Source of the DNA: Rikenellaceae bacterium
Lineage (GTDB): Bacteria > Bacteroidota > Bacteroidia > Bacteroidales > UBA932
Assembly: GCA_003542575.1 (NCBI GenBank)
Contig: DPKJ01000008.1
Location: 97,678-161,677 of the forward strand
Reading direction: 5' to 3'
Length of the DNA: 64,000 nt
Below, one piece after another: positions 8,379 through 16,897 of the stretch. Below the pieces are notes generated by a model, which saw nothing but the letters and a program-made list of their open reading frames with translations, did not search any database and had not been told where the DNA came from. The position numbers were made by a program, and so were the translations under genes. Position 1 is the stretch's first letter; each line of letters starts with the position of its first letter.

Positions 8379-9443
8379 GTGATTAAGTTTCGTACACTTG
8401 CAGTTCTTGTAATTGCTCTATTTATTGCAGGAGGCTGCAAATTTTTTGGTGTTGACGCATTTAGCGGGAGTACCCTCGTCTGGGAATCAGGTGCAAACAA
8501 CTATTTTAACAGAGAAAAACCGACATCTCTCCCATTTATAGGTAAGATACTTGTAACCGGTGAGGTTGTAAAGGATCAGTTTGTAAATACATCAGGAATG
8601 CCATGGCACTCTGTTACAATTAAAGAATATTCTCCATCTGCCGATTCTATTAAATTTGAAGGAGCCTTCAGATACGACGGGTATGCACTTTGTGATATAT
8701 TAAGTACAGTTAAGGTTAATAAACTCTCAAAAGATGATTTCTACCCTCCGGTTGACCTCTATGTTGAGGTTTGGAACAATAAAGGAGAGTATGTAGTCTT
8801 TAGCTGGGGCGAGATCTTTTACTCTGCCGATCCATACAAGATTATTATGGCTAAAAGTGTCTCAAGGGTTATTCCGGGAAAAACCGGTGAGCTTTGGGCA
8901 TTGCCAAAAGAGTCAAAGATTATTGCCGGAAACGATCTTGTTACAGTCAGAAATATAAGTGATCCCATTAAGATTGTAATTAAATCACTTAAGGGAGATT
9001 TTAAGGTAGAGAGAGAGCCTGCAAACTTTACTTCGGGCAAACTAGCTTTTGCAATAGATGGTGACCGGAAAGCCATTAGGGAGATTACGGAGTTACCTTC
9101 CAATTTGCCGTCGATTTCAAGTAGGAATGTTTACTACGGTCAAAGTATGGGATATAAGGGAGAGAAGATGTTTAGCGGAGTTGACTTTAGCCTTGTGATG
9201 AAGAGTGTTTTTCCTGCTGACCCTTCTATTTTCAAAAATGCAATTGTTTGTATTGAGGGGATTGATGGTTACAGGGCTGCGTTCTCATTTTCTGAAATAG
9301 TAAACAGAAGCGATAGCAGAGAGCCTCTTCTTATGACAAACGGTTCGGAGAAGGGCAGAGAGGGCTTTTCTCTTTTTTGCAGGGGAGATATGTTTGCTGA
9401 CAGAGCGGTTAAAGGTTTGAGCAAGATTACAATTATGAGATAA
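8379..9443 (+). CDS. Lipoprotein with two sulfite-oxidase-fold-like (molybdopterin-binding type) repeats
   Basis: The 354-residue protein has a hydrophobic leader ending in FIAGGC, so it is a probable lipoprotein. Residues about 45-200 resemble a sulfite-oxidase/YedY-type domain: ILVTGEV near the start, RYDGYALCDIL where the family has a G-x-x-L-x-D-L-L segment, then SRVIPGKTGELWAL and VRNISDPIKI. A shorter second copy (about 245-354) has MFSGVDFSLVMKSV, IVCIEGIDGYRAAFSF and KGLSKITI. No cysteine is at the place where the family keeps its metal ligand; the matching segment reads VTIKEYSP. It is therefore more likely a binding than a catalytic protein. It is cotranscribed with wtpA (start 14 bases on). 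The fold assignment is an inference. Confidence 0.6.
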   Translation: MIKFRTLAVLVIALFIAGGCKFFGVDAFSGSTLVWESGANNYFNREKPTSLPFIGKILVTGEVVKDQFVNTSGMPWHSVTIKEYSPSADSIKFEGAFRYDGYALCDILSTVKVNKLSKDDFYPPVDLYVEVWNNKGEYVVFSWGEIFYSADPYKIIMAKSVSRVIPGKTGELWALPKESKIIAGNDLVTVRNISDPIKIVIKSLKGDFKVEREPANFTSGKLAFAIDGDRKAIREITELPSNLPSISSRNVYYGQSMGYKGEKMFSGVDFSLVMKSVFPADPSIFKNAIVCIEGIDGYRAAFSFSEIVNRSDSREPLLMTNGSEKGREGFSLFCRGDMFADRAVKGLSKITIMR

Positions 9444-9457
9444 CCCGGAGGATGTTT

Positions 9458-10387
9458 ATGGGTACTGTTCGCAAAATTACTTTTCTGATCATGACAATTG
9501 TGTTAATTTACAGTTGCCATGGCAGAAAAACTATGACTGATTCTGGTGGACTGAATGGTAATCTTGTAATTTTCCATGCTGGCTCGCTTGCAATGCCCTT
9601 TAAAGCCATTGCCGACTCTTTTATGAGAATCAATCCGGGAGTGAAAGTTCTCAACGAGGCATCCGGAAGTATAGACGCTGCCAGAAAAATCACTGAGCTC
9701 AAAAGAGAGTGTGATATAATGGCCTCTGCAGACTATGCAATTATTGACCAAATTCTTATCCCCCGGTACGCCTCTGAAAACATACATTTTGCTGCCAATG
9801 AGATGGCTCTGGTTTATACTTCTAAGTCACTCCATTCCGGAGAGATTGATTCTGTGAACTGGATTGACATCCTGGCAAGGGATAAAGTCTTTACAGGCAG
9901 ATCTGATCCCGATGCAGATCCGTGCGGTTACAGAACATTGCTGACTCTTAAGCTGGCTGAGATATATTATGGTGAATCCGGCCGGAGTGACTTACAGTCT
10001 CTGACTAACAAAATATTAACAAAATCAGAGAGGTTTATCCGTCCTAAAGAGGTTGATCTGCTTGCACTTCTTGAAACAGGCGCTGTTGACTACATTTTTC
10101 TTTATAAATCGGTTGCAGTGCAACACAATCTGGAATTTATTACTTTGCCGGCTGCAATAAATTTGGGCGATCCACAAATGGCCGGCTATTATTCTCAGGC
10201 AACAACAGAGGTAAGAGGGGCAAAACCTGGTGAAAAGATATGCATTACGGGAGAGCCCATGGTTTATGGTATCACCATTATAAATGAAGCCCCTAACAGA
10301 AGAGCTGCGGAGGCATTTATTGAGTTTTTGCGTTCAGATGAAGGTGGAAAGAAAATTCTGATGCAAATGGGACAGTGTGCTCTCTGA
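9458..10387 (+). CDS. wtpA: WtpA/ModA-type tungstate/molybdate-binding lipoprotein
   Basis: This is an ABC-type solute-binding protein: GNLVIFHAGSLAMPF opens the mature part, followed by DIMASADYAIIDQILIP, YASENIHFAANEMALVYT and GRSDPDADPCGYR, all typical of the WtpA/ModA family that captures tungstate or molybdate. A leader ending in LIYSC marks it as a lipoprotein. The start at 9458 is chosen because GGAGG at 9447-9451 lies 6 bases upstream; the earlier ATG at 9452 touches the GGAGG and has no spacing. A clear Shine-Dalgarno is rare in this window. No permease or ATPase gene (wtpB, wtpC) follows, so its transporter must be encoded elsewhere. With 9458 the length is 309 residues. Confidence 0.87.
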   Translation: MGTVRKITFLIMTIVLIYSCHGRKTMTDSGGLNGNLVIFHAGSLAMPFKAIADSFMRINPGVKVLNEASGSIDAARKITELKRECDIMASADYAIIDQILIPRYASENIHFAANEMALVYTSKSLHSGEIDSVNWIDILARDKVFTGRSDPDADPCGYRTLLTLKLAEIYYGESGRSDLQSLTNKILTKSERFIRPKEVDLLALLETGAVDYIFLYKSVAVQHNLEFITLPAAINLGDPQMAGYYSQATTEVRGAKPGEKICITGEPMVYGITIINEAPNRRAAEAFIEFLRSDEGGKKILMQMGQCAL

Positions 10388-10410
10388 ATAAGAGATGCCA
10401 ACCTTGTGTG

Positions 10411-10980
10411 CTATTTTTTAGGTTTTAAAATTAACTCCTCGAGAGATCTCTTAGGCACGTGGTGAATCTGCTGTGAATCTCTCCAGTATTTTATGTCACC
10501 ATCTTTTACCGTATCAATTACAACAACCTCTTTTGGCTTCCCCAATGCAATAACAAGGATTATTTCAAGATTACAGGGCAAATCCAGCAGTTGAGTAAGT
10601 GCCTCTTTTTTGAATGTTGCAATCATACATCCTCCATAACCCAATTCAACGGCTCTTAAGAGAATACTTTGAGCAAATATCCCGTGGTCACAAGAGTAGC
10701 CTGCTGATATGCTCTTATCGTGAAGTAAGATAACGTATCCCGAGGGTCTTTCACCTTCAGAAGGCCCGTCCCACTCTTTGAGATAGCCTGCCCATCCCAG
10801 GTTTGGAAAAATTTGGGCATTAATATCACGGTCATTGCAAATAAAAAACTTTACAGGCTGGACATTTCTTGACGATGGCGAAAGCCTTGCAGCATCAACC
10901 ATAGAGACAAGGTGATCTTCCTGAATAGTTACATCTTCGAAAAATCTTCTGTAGCTTCTGTTTTCCCTGAAAGGTATCAT
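10411..10980 (-). CDS. Nitroreductase-family flavoprotein
   Basis: The 189-residue protein has the nitroreductase layout: RENRSYRRF at the N-terminus, then ARLSPSSRNVQPVKFFI, GIFAQSILLRAVELGYGGCMI and ALGKPKEVV near the end. These FMN enzymes are dimers that use NAD(P)H to reduce nitro compounds, quinones or other electron acceptors. The natural substrate cannot be told. It lies 11 bases after the HAD gene on the same strand and is convergent with wtpA. Confidence 0.88.
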   Translation of the reverse strand: MIPFRENRSYRRFFEDVTIQEDHLVSMVDAARLSPSSRNVQPVKFFICNDRDINAQIFPNLGWAGYLKEWDGPSEGERPSGYVILLHDKSISAGYSCDHGIFAQSILLRAVELGYGGCMIATFKKEALTQLLDLPCNLEIILVIALGKPKEVVVIDTVKDGDIKYWRDSQQIHHVPKRSLEELILKPKK

Positions 10981-10991
10981 AATGGTGTAAA

Positions 10992-11705
10992 TTACTTTAT
11001 ATCAAATAGATCCAGAATTTTATCCAGGCCTTCTGCCCGTATTAGGTTAGGGTGATCGGTCTCTTCAACGACTTCATGGGCCCAGGTAATATCGGAGGGG
11101 ATGTAGATTGCATATCCACCAATATCCAATACAGGTTTTATATCTGATTTGAAAGAGTTGCCCACCATAAGAAAGTTTTCAGGTTCAATTTTGTGCTCTT
11201 CAATAATTTTCAGATAACTGTCAGTATGTTTTTCACTCATTATCTCAACAGCTTTGAAGTATCTCTTTAGCCCCGAGCGCTCAACCTTTGACTCCTGCTC
11301 CTTTAGGTCACCCTTGGTAGCAAGTACCAGCGGGTAATGATCAGCAAGCGTAGTAATAACCTTTTCTGTATCGGGATATAGCTCAATCGGTCTGCCAATT
11401 GTATCTTTCCCTATCTGAATGAGCTCAATTATCTGGTCATTTGAAAGAGTTCCTCCGCTTAATGCAATACCGCACTCTACCAGTGAGATTATAAATGGTT
11501 TTGATCCGTAACCAAGCAATGGCAGATTATCTTTCTCAACCCTTAGCAGGGCATCATTTGCCCTCTTTGAATCACACCAGGGCTCCATAAGCCGGGCAAA
11601 CCTCTTTTCTGCATTGTGATAGTGATACTCGTTTATCCAAAGGGTATCGTCAGCGTCAAACGCTATCAGCTTTATATTGCTGTTCAGTCTAATTTTATCG
11701 GGCAT
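10992..11705 (-). CDS. HAD-superfamily hydrolase
   Basis: The protein has the haloacid-dehalogenase motifs: LIAFDADDTLW (nucleophile aspartate), LVLATKGDLKEQE (motif II region), and MVGNSFKSDIKPVLDIGG (motif IV). An inserted helical cap lies between. It is probably a small-molecule phosphatase; the substrate is unknown. An ATG at 11724-11726 would add 7 residues, but a minus-strand -7 element at 11724-11731 overlaps it, so the ATG at 11703-11705 is chosen (237 residues). It is followed by the nitroreductase gene and preceded by the MG2-domain gene on the same strand. Confidence 0.88.
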   Translation of the reverse strand: MPDKIRLNSNIKLIAFDADDTLWINEYHYHNAEKRFARLMEPWCDSKRANDALLRVEKDNLPLLGYGSKPFIISLVECGIALSGGTLSNDQIIELIQIGKDTIGRPIELYPDTEKVITTLADHYPLVLATKGDLKEQESKVERSGLKRYFKAVEIMSEKHTDSYLKIIEEHKIEPENFLMVGNSFKSDIKPVLDIGGYAIYIPSDITWAHEVVEETDHPNLIRAEGLDKILDLFDIK

Positions 11706-11723
11706 TTCTGAAAATTTGGAACA

Positions 11724-11731
11724 CAAAAGTA
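11724..11731 (-). promoter_or_regulatory. -7 promoter element for the HAD-nitroreductase pair
   Basis: On the minus strand the site reads TACTTTTG, a TAnnTTTG match. It lies in the 36 bases between the MG2-domain gene and the chosen HAD start, so the HAD gene may also be expressed on its own. Confidence 0.45.
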
Positions 11732-11741
11732 GTAAAAATGG

Positions 11742-14183
11742 TTATTTGAATAACGAAAAAATTTCTCCTTCCATTGTTATTCCTTCAACCGATACATTAT
11801 GGCGAGTCTTCCTGTCACTTGAATAGTAGGTTATTACAGCTTGACCATTTTCATCTGTCTTTACCCTTGGGCTCCAATAGAGAGTAGAACGTGTGTCAAA
11901 TGAGACAGCACTGTTATCCGCTTCAAGCGAGTAATCGGGTGAATAGAACTTTGATGGCTTTTGCCAGCCCAGAGGTCTTGCAAAAATTGTATTGAAATAC
12001 ATATCAGGTGATCTGGCCAGGCTCGAGACAGAGTATTTCAGAGTTACAAGAACAACCCCGGACAGGGTTCTGTAGAGAAATCCCTCATTACCCCTTAGAA
12101 AGGCTACATTTTCGACATCGTCCACCATATATTTGTCAAGATCTCCTGTGCTGCCAACTCTGAGTCTGTTGATATAAACATGTGGCTCTTCCTTCTCTCC
12201 GGTTATTGTAGTGCTTCTTGTTGATACCATCGTTCTTGAACCATCTTCTCCAGTACCCCCATGCATCAGTCCCGGGAATGTTCCCAATATGTAGTCAAAG
12301 AGAGACCATCCGGCATATACGTCCAGGTCTGCCCTCTCTCTTATCTGACGTTTTTCAAATGTTTGATTGAAAGGAGATGGGTTGTGTTTTGCAGCAACTT
12401 TAAAGTTGGATGTAATCGTAGCAGCAGTTAGCATTATTGAGCCAAACCCACCCGATTGTTCAAAAATTCTAAGGTAACTGTCTTCTGATGCAGCATCTCT
12501 TTTTATGCGTGGTGTGGGTAAGAATTGGTAGTAAGTAAGTGGTGGAAATGTCTGTTTTGCCATCGCCAGATAATAACCCTTTTGCCCCTCTCTGCCGGTA
12601 CAGGATATGATAAATCCGGTACTATCCGGAAAATCCAGATCTGAAACAATGAAGTGTCCGGTTCTGTTCAGGTTCTCACTTAAAGCAAGGTTGATCTCAG
12701 GAGCCAATACCGAAATTGTGGCTCTTTTAGTATTCCTGAAAGTACTTGTGGCCCTTCCTGAGACAGATTGAGTATACTCTTTTTGATACCAGGGCTTGGT
12801 TACAGCCTTTTTGCCGTTGACCCCCGAGTCACCGGACAATATCGCAGGCAAATCGTAGTATCTCCATCCCTGAACCATCATAAGCAGATCTATGGCCCTT
12901 TCCCTCTTTGCATTGTTTGAGTCAAAGTACCATGCTGCCCTCTCAATTTGTCCTCTCAATTCAGAGGTGAGATATATGTATGATTTCATATTGTCTGCAT
13001 AGGGTTCGGCAGGAGCTAGAAAACTGTCAGTTACAGATATCGAAAACTCTCCTTTTACAGGTATTCCGGATGAATCTTTAAGGCTTATTCTTATTGTTGT
13101 CTTCTCTCTCCTTTCTAGCTCGTCAGAAGGTTTATCCCTCTCAACAATAGTCTGCAGAGAATTTTCAGGAAATTTGAAAATAAGCCTCTCTGCCAGGATG
13201 TTAAAATTATTGTCAATCAATAGTATGTGAACGATTCCGGGTTGCAGGTTACTCTCATTTAGTATAAAGACTCTCTCTTCTCTTGAGAGCTCTTCGAATA
13301 AGAACATATCGTCACCATCATGCGCTAAAATAAATGTTCCTTTTGAGAGGATATCACTGGTTACAAGTGTGTTGATGAATATTCTGCCATCACGGTTAAG
13401 TGCGTTTATCACAGCCCCCTGATGTTCGGCAGGTGGAAGATTAAACCTTTGGTTGCCACCATTGCCATCGCTGACAAGAACATAATAACTCTCATTTGAT
13501 GCTGCATAGAACCTGAATTGTCCCATGCCGTTGTGTTCAGTTGAAATATTTGTGATTGCAGAGTCCCTGCCGTTATAAAGAGTTCCTTCAAACTCTGTCC
13601 CTCTGCCCTCATTGTTGGTGGCTTTAAAGGCGACAAGGGTGAATTTGCCTGAGATTATCCGTCCACTCTCAGGAAAAAATTGTAAAGATGCAACAGAGGT
13701 CTCTTTCTCGGTTTTGTTTGCCTTAACCAAAGAGTCAGCAGCATCTTTATATGCAGGATTTATCACAGAAATCTTTTTGTGAAACATGTATTCAGGAAGT
13801 GAATTCCCCATCCACTGACTGTAGGCCCTTAGTGTGTACTCACCTGTTGGAATTGAGTGACTGATTGGGATTCTACCCGCGAAACCATCCTCTCCGAATT
13901 TTATCTTAACACGTGAAATAAGAGTGTCACCATACAGCTCGGCATAAATGAAGCGACTTTCAATCATAGACGAGGCAGAAGTACTGTTCATAAGATAGCC
14001 TTTGAACCAGATATACTCACCGGAAACATAATGGGATTTGTCTGTATGAAGAAAAAGTTTTTCAGGTGAGCTCTCCTCTGCGAATTTTGAATATCTGCTC
14101 AGCACAGAATCTTTAATATTTTGAGCTGATATGTTGCTGCATAATACAAGTATGCATGAAAGGAAAAGGATTTTTTTCTTCAT
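11742..14183 (-). CDS. Large exported MG2-domain / TonB-plug-like envelope protein
   Basis: The 813-residue protein has a signal peptide (residues 1-20, ending ISAQ). An MG2-like macroglobulin domain follows (KLFLHTDKSHYVSGEYIWFKGYL, about residues 40-65, then IPTGEYTLRAYSQW). Further beta-rich domains come next, and near the C-terminus is a plug-like segment (about 640-725, with YINRLRV and GVVLVTLKY) resembling the plug of TonB-dependent receptors. It ends with a TDENGQAVITYYSSD strand typical of macroglobulin-like proteins. There is no barrel. Such proteins are common and mostly uncharacterised in Bacteroidota. A role in outer-membrane protein interaction is a guess from the domains. Confidence 0.7.
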   Translation of the reverse strand: MKKKILFLSCILVLCSNISAQNIKDSVLSRYSKFAEESSPEKLFLHTDKSHYVSGEYIWFKGYLMNSTSASSMIESRFIYAELYGDTLISRVKIKFGEDGFAGRIPISHSIPTGEYTLRAYSQWMGNSLPEYMFHKKISVINPAYKDAADSLVKANKTEKETSVASLQFFPESGRIISGKFTLVAFKATNNEGRGTEFEGTLYNGRDSAITNISTEHNGMGQFRFYAASNESYYVLVSDGNGGNQRFNLPPAEHQGAVINALNRDGRIFINTLVTSDILSKGTFILAHDGDDMFLFEELSREERVFILNESNLQPGIVHILLIDNNFNILAERLIFKFPENSLQTIVERDKPSDELERREKTTIRISLKDSSGIPVKGEFSISVTDSFLAPAEPYADNMKSYIYLTSELRGQIERAAWYFDSNNAKRERAIDLLMMVQGWRYYDLPAILSGDSGVNGKKAVTKPWYQKEYTQSVSGRATSTFRNTKRATISVLAPEINLALSENLNRTGHFIVSDLDFPDSTGFIISCTGREGQKGYYLAMAKQTFPPLTYYQFLPTPRIKRDAASEDSYLRIFEQSGGFGSIMLTAATITSNFKVAAKHNPSPFNQTFEKRQIRERADLDVYAGWSLFDYILGTFPGLMHGGTGEDGSRTMVSTRSTTITGEKEEPHVYINRLRVGSTGDLDKYMVDDVENVAFLRGNEGFLYRTLSGVVLVTLKYSVSSLARSPDMYFNTIFARPLGWQKPSKFYSPDYSLEADNSAVSFDTRSTLYWSPRVKTDENGQAVITYYSSDRKTRHNVSVEGITMEGEIFSLFK

Positions 14184-14256
14184 AATTTAAACTCACAAAA
14201 AAGATTTTGCGAATCTATAAAAAAATCAGCACAATTGATTGAAATATAAATAAAAA

Positions 14257-14285
14257 GAGACCGGAAATTTAAAAAATCCGGTCTC
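14257..14285 (-). terminator. Terminator of the POT transporter gene
   Basis: GAGACCGG at 14257-14264 pairs with CCGGTCTC at 14278-14285. On the minus strand a T-rich tract (TTTTTATTTA) follows. Confidence 0.75.
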
Positions 14286-14320
14286 TCTGTGTTTAAGGCT
14301 ATAATGCCGTATTAAAAATA

Positions 14321-15847
14321 TTATTTGGATACCCTTTCAAGCCATTTGAGCATGAAGAGCATTGTACCCATCGAAATGACACAAGCTACAACAAACAGAC
14401 TCCATGTTAACCAGATTGGAACATTATCGTAGAAAATTGCTCCGATAAACAGTAGCTGGTTACCCAGCGCCGTGGCACCGAGCCAACCTCCCTGCATCAG
14501 ACCCTGATATTGAGGAGGAGCAACCTTTGATACGAATGAAATACCCAGAGGGCTGATAAACAGCTCTGCAACAGTAAGTATAAAATATGTTCCCATTAGA
14601 AGGAAAGGAGTGACCTTCATAGCTTCAGGTAAGCTACCCATAGCTGTTACACTCTTACTGTCCGGAAGTCCGAATGAACCCAATGCCATAACTGTAAAGC
14701 CGATAGCGGCAATAAGCATACCGATGGCTATTTTTTTAGGAGTTGATGGTTCGATGCCCTTTGCCCTCAACCAGCCGAAAACAGCAATTACAACAGGAGT
14801 AAGGAATACAACAAATAGTGGGTTGAAACTTTGAAAATCTTCAACGGCCATATTGTATCCGAAAAGACTCAATGATGTGTAGTCCCTTGCGAAGAATGTA
14901 AGAGTAAGACCATTTTGGTGGAATGAGAACCAGAAGAAGATAACAACCGCAAAAACAGCAAACAATGCATAAATACGCTGTTTAACCTCTTTGGCGTCCA
15001 TCTGAATTTCGCCTCTTGCAGCAGCATCTGCAGCAGCATCCTTTTTGCTCTTGGCATCCGGAAGTTTATGTTTGTTGATAAGGAAAATACCAACTGAGAT
15101 AAGCATGGTTAGAATTGCAACTCCAAACGCATAGTGGAATCCGGTAACAAAAGAGTTAAGGTAAGAGTTAACAAACCCGTCCATGTTGCCGGCAAAAGCG
15201 CCTGTCTTATCAACACTTGCAGCAAGTTCTACAAGCCTTGCACTACCTTCGGCTGTAATTGTTCCGTCAAGGTACTGGTGACACATTGAAGGAAGACTTG
15301 GATTATATTCAAATCCGTTTTTGGCAAGCCAGATGGCTCTCACATATTTTGCTACAAAAGGAGCAAACATTGCACCTACATTGATAAACATGTAGAAAAG
15401 CTGGAAACCTGAATCTCTCAATTTGCTGTATTCCGGCTTGTCATACATTTGTCCCACCAGAGCCTGTAGATTACCCTTGAAAAGTCCGTTACCAAATGCT
15501 ATTGTGAATAGTCCAATGCATGAAATAATCAGGAAAAGAGTTTTGTTTGGAACAGGAGTAGGGGTAGGAATGGCGATCATCAGATAACCCAAGGCCATTA
15601 CAAAAAGACCAGCTAAAATGGTTCCTTTATAATTCCTTGTTTTATCGGCTATCAGTCCGCCTACAAGCGCCAGGATGTAAATCAAAGCATAGAAAACGGA
15701 GTAAATAATTCCGGCGTTTGTACCGTCGAGGCCAAATTTGGCCTGAAGGAACAGCACCAGGATAGCCATCATGGTGTAAAAACCAAAGCGTTCGCCCATG
15801 TTTGCCAGGGCTGCTGCCATTAATCCTTTCGGTTGTCCTTTGAACAT
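14321..15847 (-). CDS. Proton-dependent oligopeptide transporter (POT/PTR family)
   Basis: The 508-residue protein is rich in hydrophobic helices and starts with the POT pattern: ANMGERFGFYTMMAILVLFL (the ERFxxY motif), then GGLIADKTRNYK and FGNGLFKGNLQALVGQMYD. These inner-membrane carriers import di- and tripeptides with protons. A long extracytoplasmic segment (about residues 170-225) separates helices in the middle, and the C-terminal helices include SPLGISFVSKVAPPQYQGLMQGGW, also conserved in the family. It has its own -7 element at 15888-15895 and a terminator, so it is a single-gene unit. Confidence 0.93.
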   Translation of the reverse strand: MFKGQPKGLMAAALANMGERFGFYTMMAILVLFLQAKFGLDGTNAGIIYSVFYALIYILALVGGLIADKTRNYKGTILAGLFVMALGYLMIAIPTPTPVPNKTLFLIISCIGLFTIAFGNGLFKGNLQALVGQMYDKPEYSKLRDSGFQLFYMFINVGAMFAPFVAKYVRAIWLAKNGFEYNPSLPSMCHQYLDGTITAEGSARLVELAASVDKTGAFAGNMDGFVNSYLNSFVTGFHYAFGVAILTMLISVGIFLINKHKLPDAKSKKDAAADAAARGEIQMDAKEVKQRIYALFAVFAVVIFFWFSFHQNGLTLTFFARDYTSLSLFGYNMAVEDFQSFNPLFVVFLTPVVIAVFGWLRAKGIEPSTPKKIAIGMLIAAIGFTVMALGSFGLPDSKSVTAMGSLPEAMKVTPFLLMGTYFILTVAELFISPLGISFVSKVAPPQYQGLMQGGWLGATALGNQLLFIGAIFYDNVPIWLTWSLFVVACVISMGTMLFMLKWLERVSK

Positions 15848-15887
15848 AAAATCAAATTATTAGTTAGTGTATAAAATCTAATGTTCG

Positions 15888-15895
15888 CAAAAATA
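15888..15895 (-). promoter_or_regulatory. -7 promoter element for the POT transporter
   Basis: On the minus strand the site reads TATTTTTG, 40 bases upstream of the start codon. It is 12 bases from the divergent -7 element of the acyltransferase gene. Confidence 0.5.
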
Positions 15896-15907
15896 ATAAA
15901 ATTTGGA

Positions 15908-15915
15908 TAACTTTG
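15908..15915 (+). promoter_or_regulatory. -7 promoter element for the LpxL-type acyltransferase
   Basis: TAACTTTG matches TAnnTTTG, 20 bases upstream of the ATG at 15936. Its position excludes the TTG at 15903 as a translation start. Confidence 0.5.
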
Positions 15916-15935
15916 TTAAAAATCTAAAGCGCCGG

Positions 15936-16832
15936 ATGACTAAAACTGCATTTTTATTACTTGCCTCTCTCATCTACCTAATATCTCTTCTGCCATTAAG
16001 GGTTCATTACTTTTTTTCTTCGATTCTTATCTTCTTTATTAGCAAAATAGTGGGGTACAGGAGGTACACATCAACCATTAATATTGCAAGATCTTTTCCT
16101 GAATTCAAGTACGACAGGGTAGAAAAAACGGTAAATAAATTTTTTAAAAATTTTTCTGAAATCATAGCAGAAAGCATTTGGATAGTATCTGCATCAAGAA
16201 AAAGTGTATCTAAAATGGTTGCAATTTCTAATCCTGATGTTTTGAGTGAAATTTATAACAGGGGAGACTCAGTTATTTTAGTCGGAGGTCATACAGGTAA
16301 TTGGGAAATTATTACTCGTATGGAGCTCTTTTCGTCACCAACTCCAATAGGATTTGCCGGAGAAAGACTTATAGTTGCATACAAAAGACAACACAGTAAA
16401 CTATCCGATAAACTTGTCCGTTGGACAAGGAGCATTCATAAAACGGCAAATCTGGTAGAGTCAGGCTCCCTTGCCAGATATATGTTAAAAAACCGGAACA
16501 AAAAGCATTGCTATGTTCTTTATGCCGATCAGACACCTTTGCCTGGCTCAAAATTTGTGGTTAATTTCCTTCACAGAGAGACAACCATGATAAACGGGCC
16601 TGAGGTGTTATCCAGACTGATTGATTGTCCGGTTGTCTATTTTGAGATGATGAGAGCGTGCAGAGGCAGATATAAAATAGTTCTCACAAAGATTACCGAT
16701 AAACCATCGGATGTGCCGGAGGGTTATATAACTGAAAAATATGCCAGTTTGCTGGAAGAGACAATTATTAACAGCCCGGATAATTGGTTGTGGTCGCACA
16801 AAAGATGGAAAAGAGGAGTAGAGGAAAATTGA
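15936..16832 (+). CDS. LpxL/HtrB-family lysophospholipid (lipid A) acyltransferase
   Basis: Starting at the ATG at 15936, the protein has 298 residues. It has an N-terminal membrane anchor (FLLLASLIYLISLLPLRV) and the HTGNWE box of the LpxL/LpxM family, the HX4E catalytic motif that moves an acyl chain onto lipid A precursors. Further family features are YADQTPLPGSKFVVNFL and NWLWSHKRWK at the end. It acts on the cytoplasmic face of the inner membrane. An upstream TTG would extend the frame but precedes the promoter. It is divergent from the POT gene and followed by DUF4831. Confidence 0.9.
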   Translation: MTKTAFLLLASLIYLISLLPLRVHYFFSSILIFFISKIVGYRRYTSTINIARSFPEFKYDRVEKTVNKFFKNFSEIIAESIWIVSASRKSVSKMVAISNPDVLSEIYNRGDSVILVGGHTGNWEIITRMELFSSPTPIGFAGERLIVAYKRQHSKLSDKLVRWTRSIHKTANLVESGSLARYMLKNRNKKHCYVLYADQTPLPGSKFVVNFLHRETTMINGPEVLSRLIDCPVVYFEMMRACRGRYKIVLTKITDKPSDVPEGYITEKYASLLEETIINSPDNWLWSHKRWKRGVEEN

Positions 16833-16897
16833 AAACTTTTGCAGATTGTTTGACAGATATGAAAGTTGATTAATAACAGAGAATAATAAAAAGAAAT

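Noticed and set aside
9452..9457. Upstream ATG of the wtpA gene
   Set aside because: It directly abuts the GGAGG sequence; the ATG at 9458 has normal spacing.
15903..15935. TTG start extending the acyltransferase
   Set aside because: A -7 promoter element at 15908-15915 lies downstream of it, so it would not be transcribed from that promoter.
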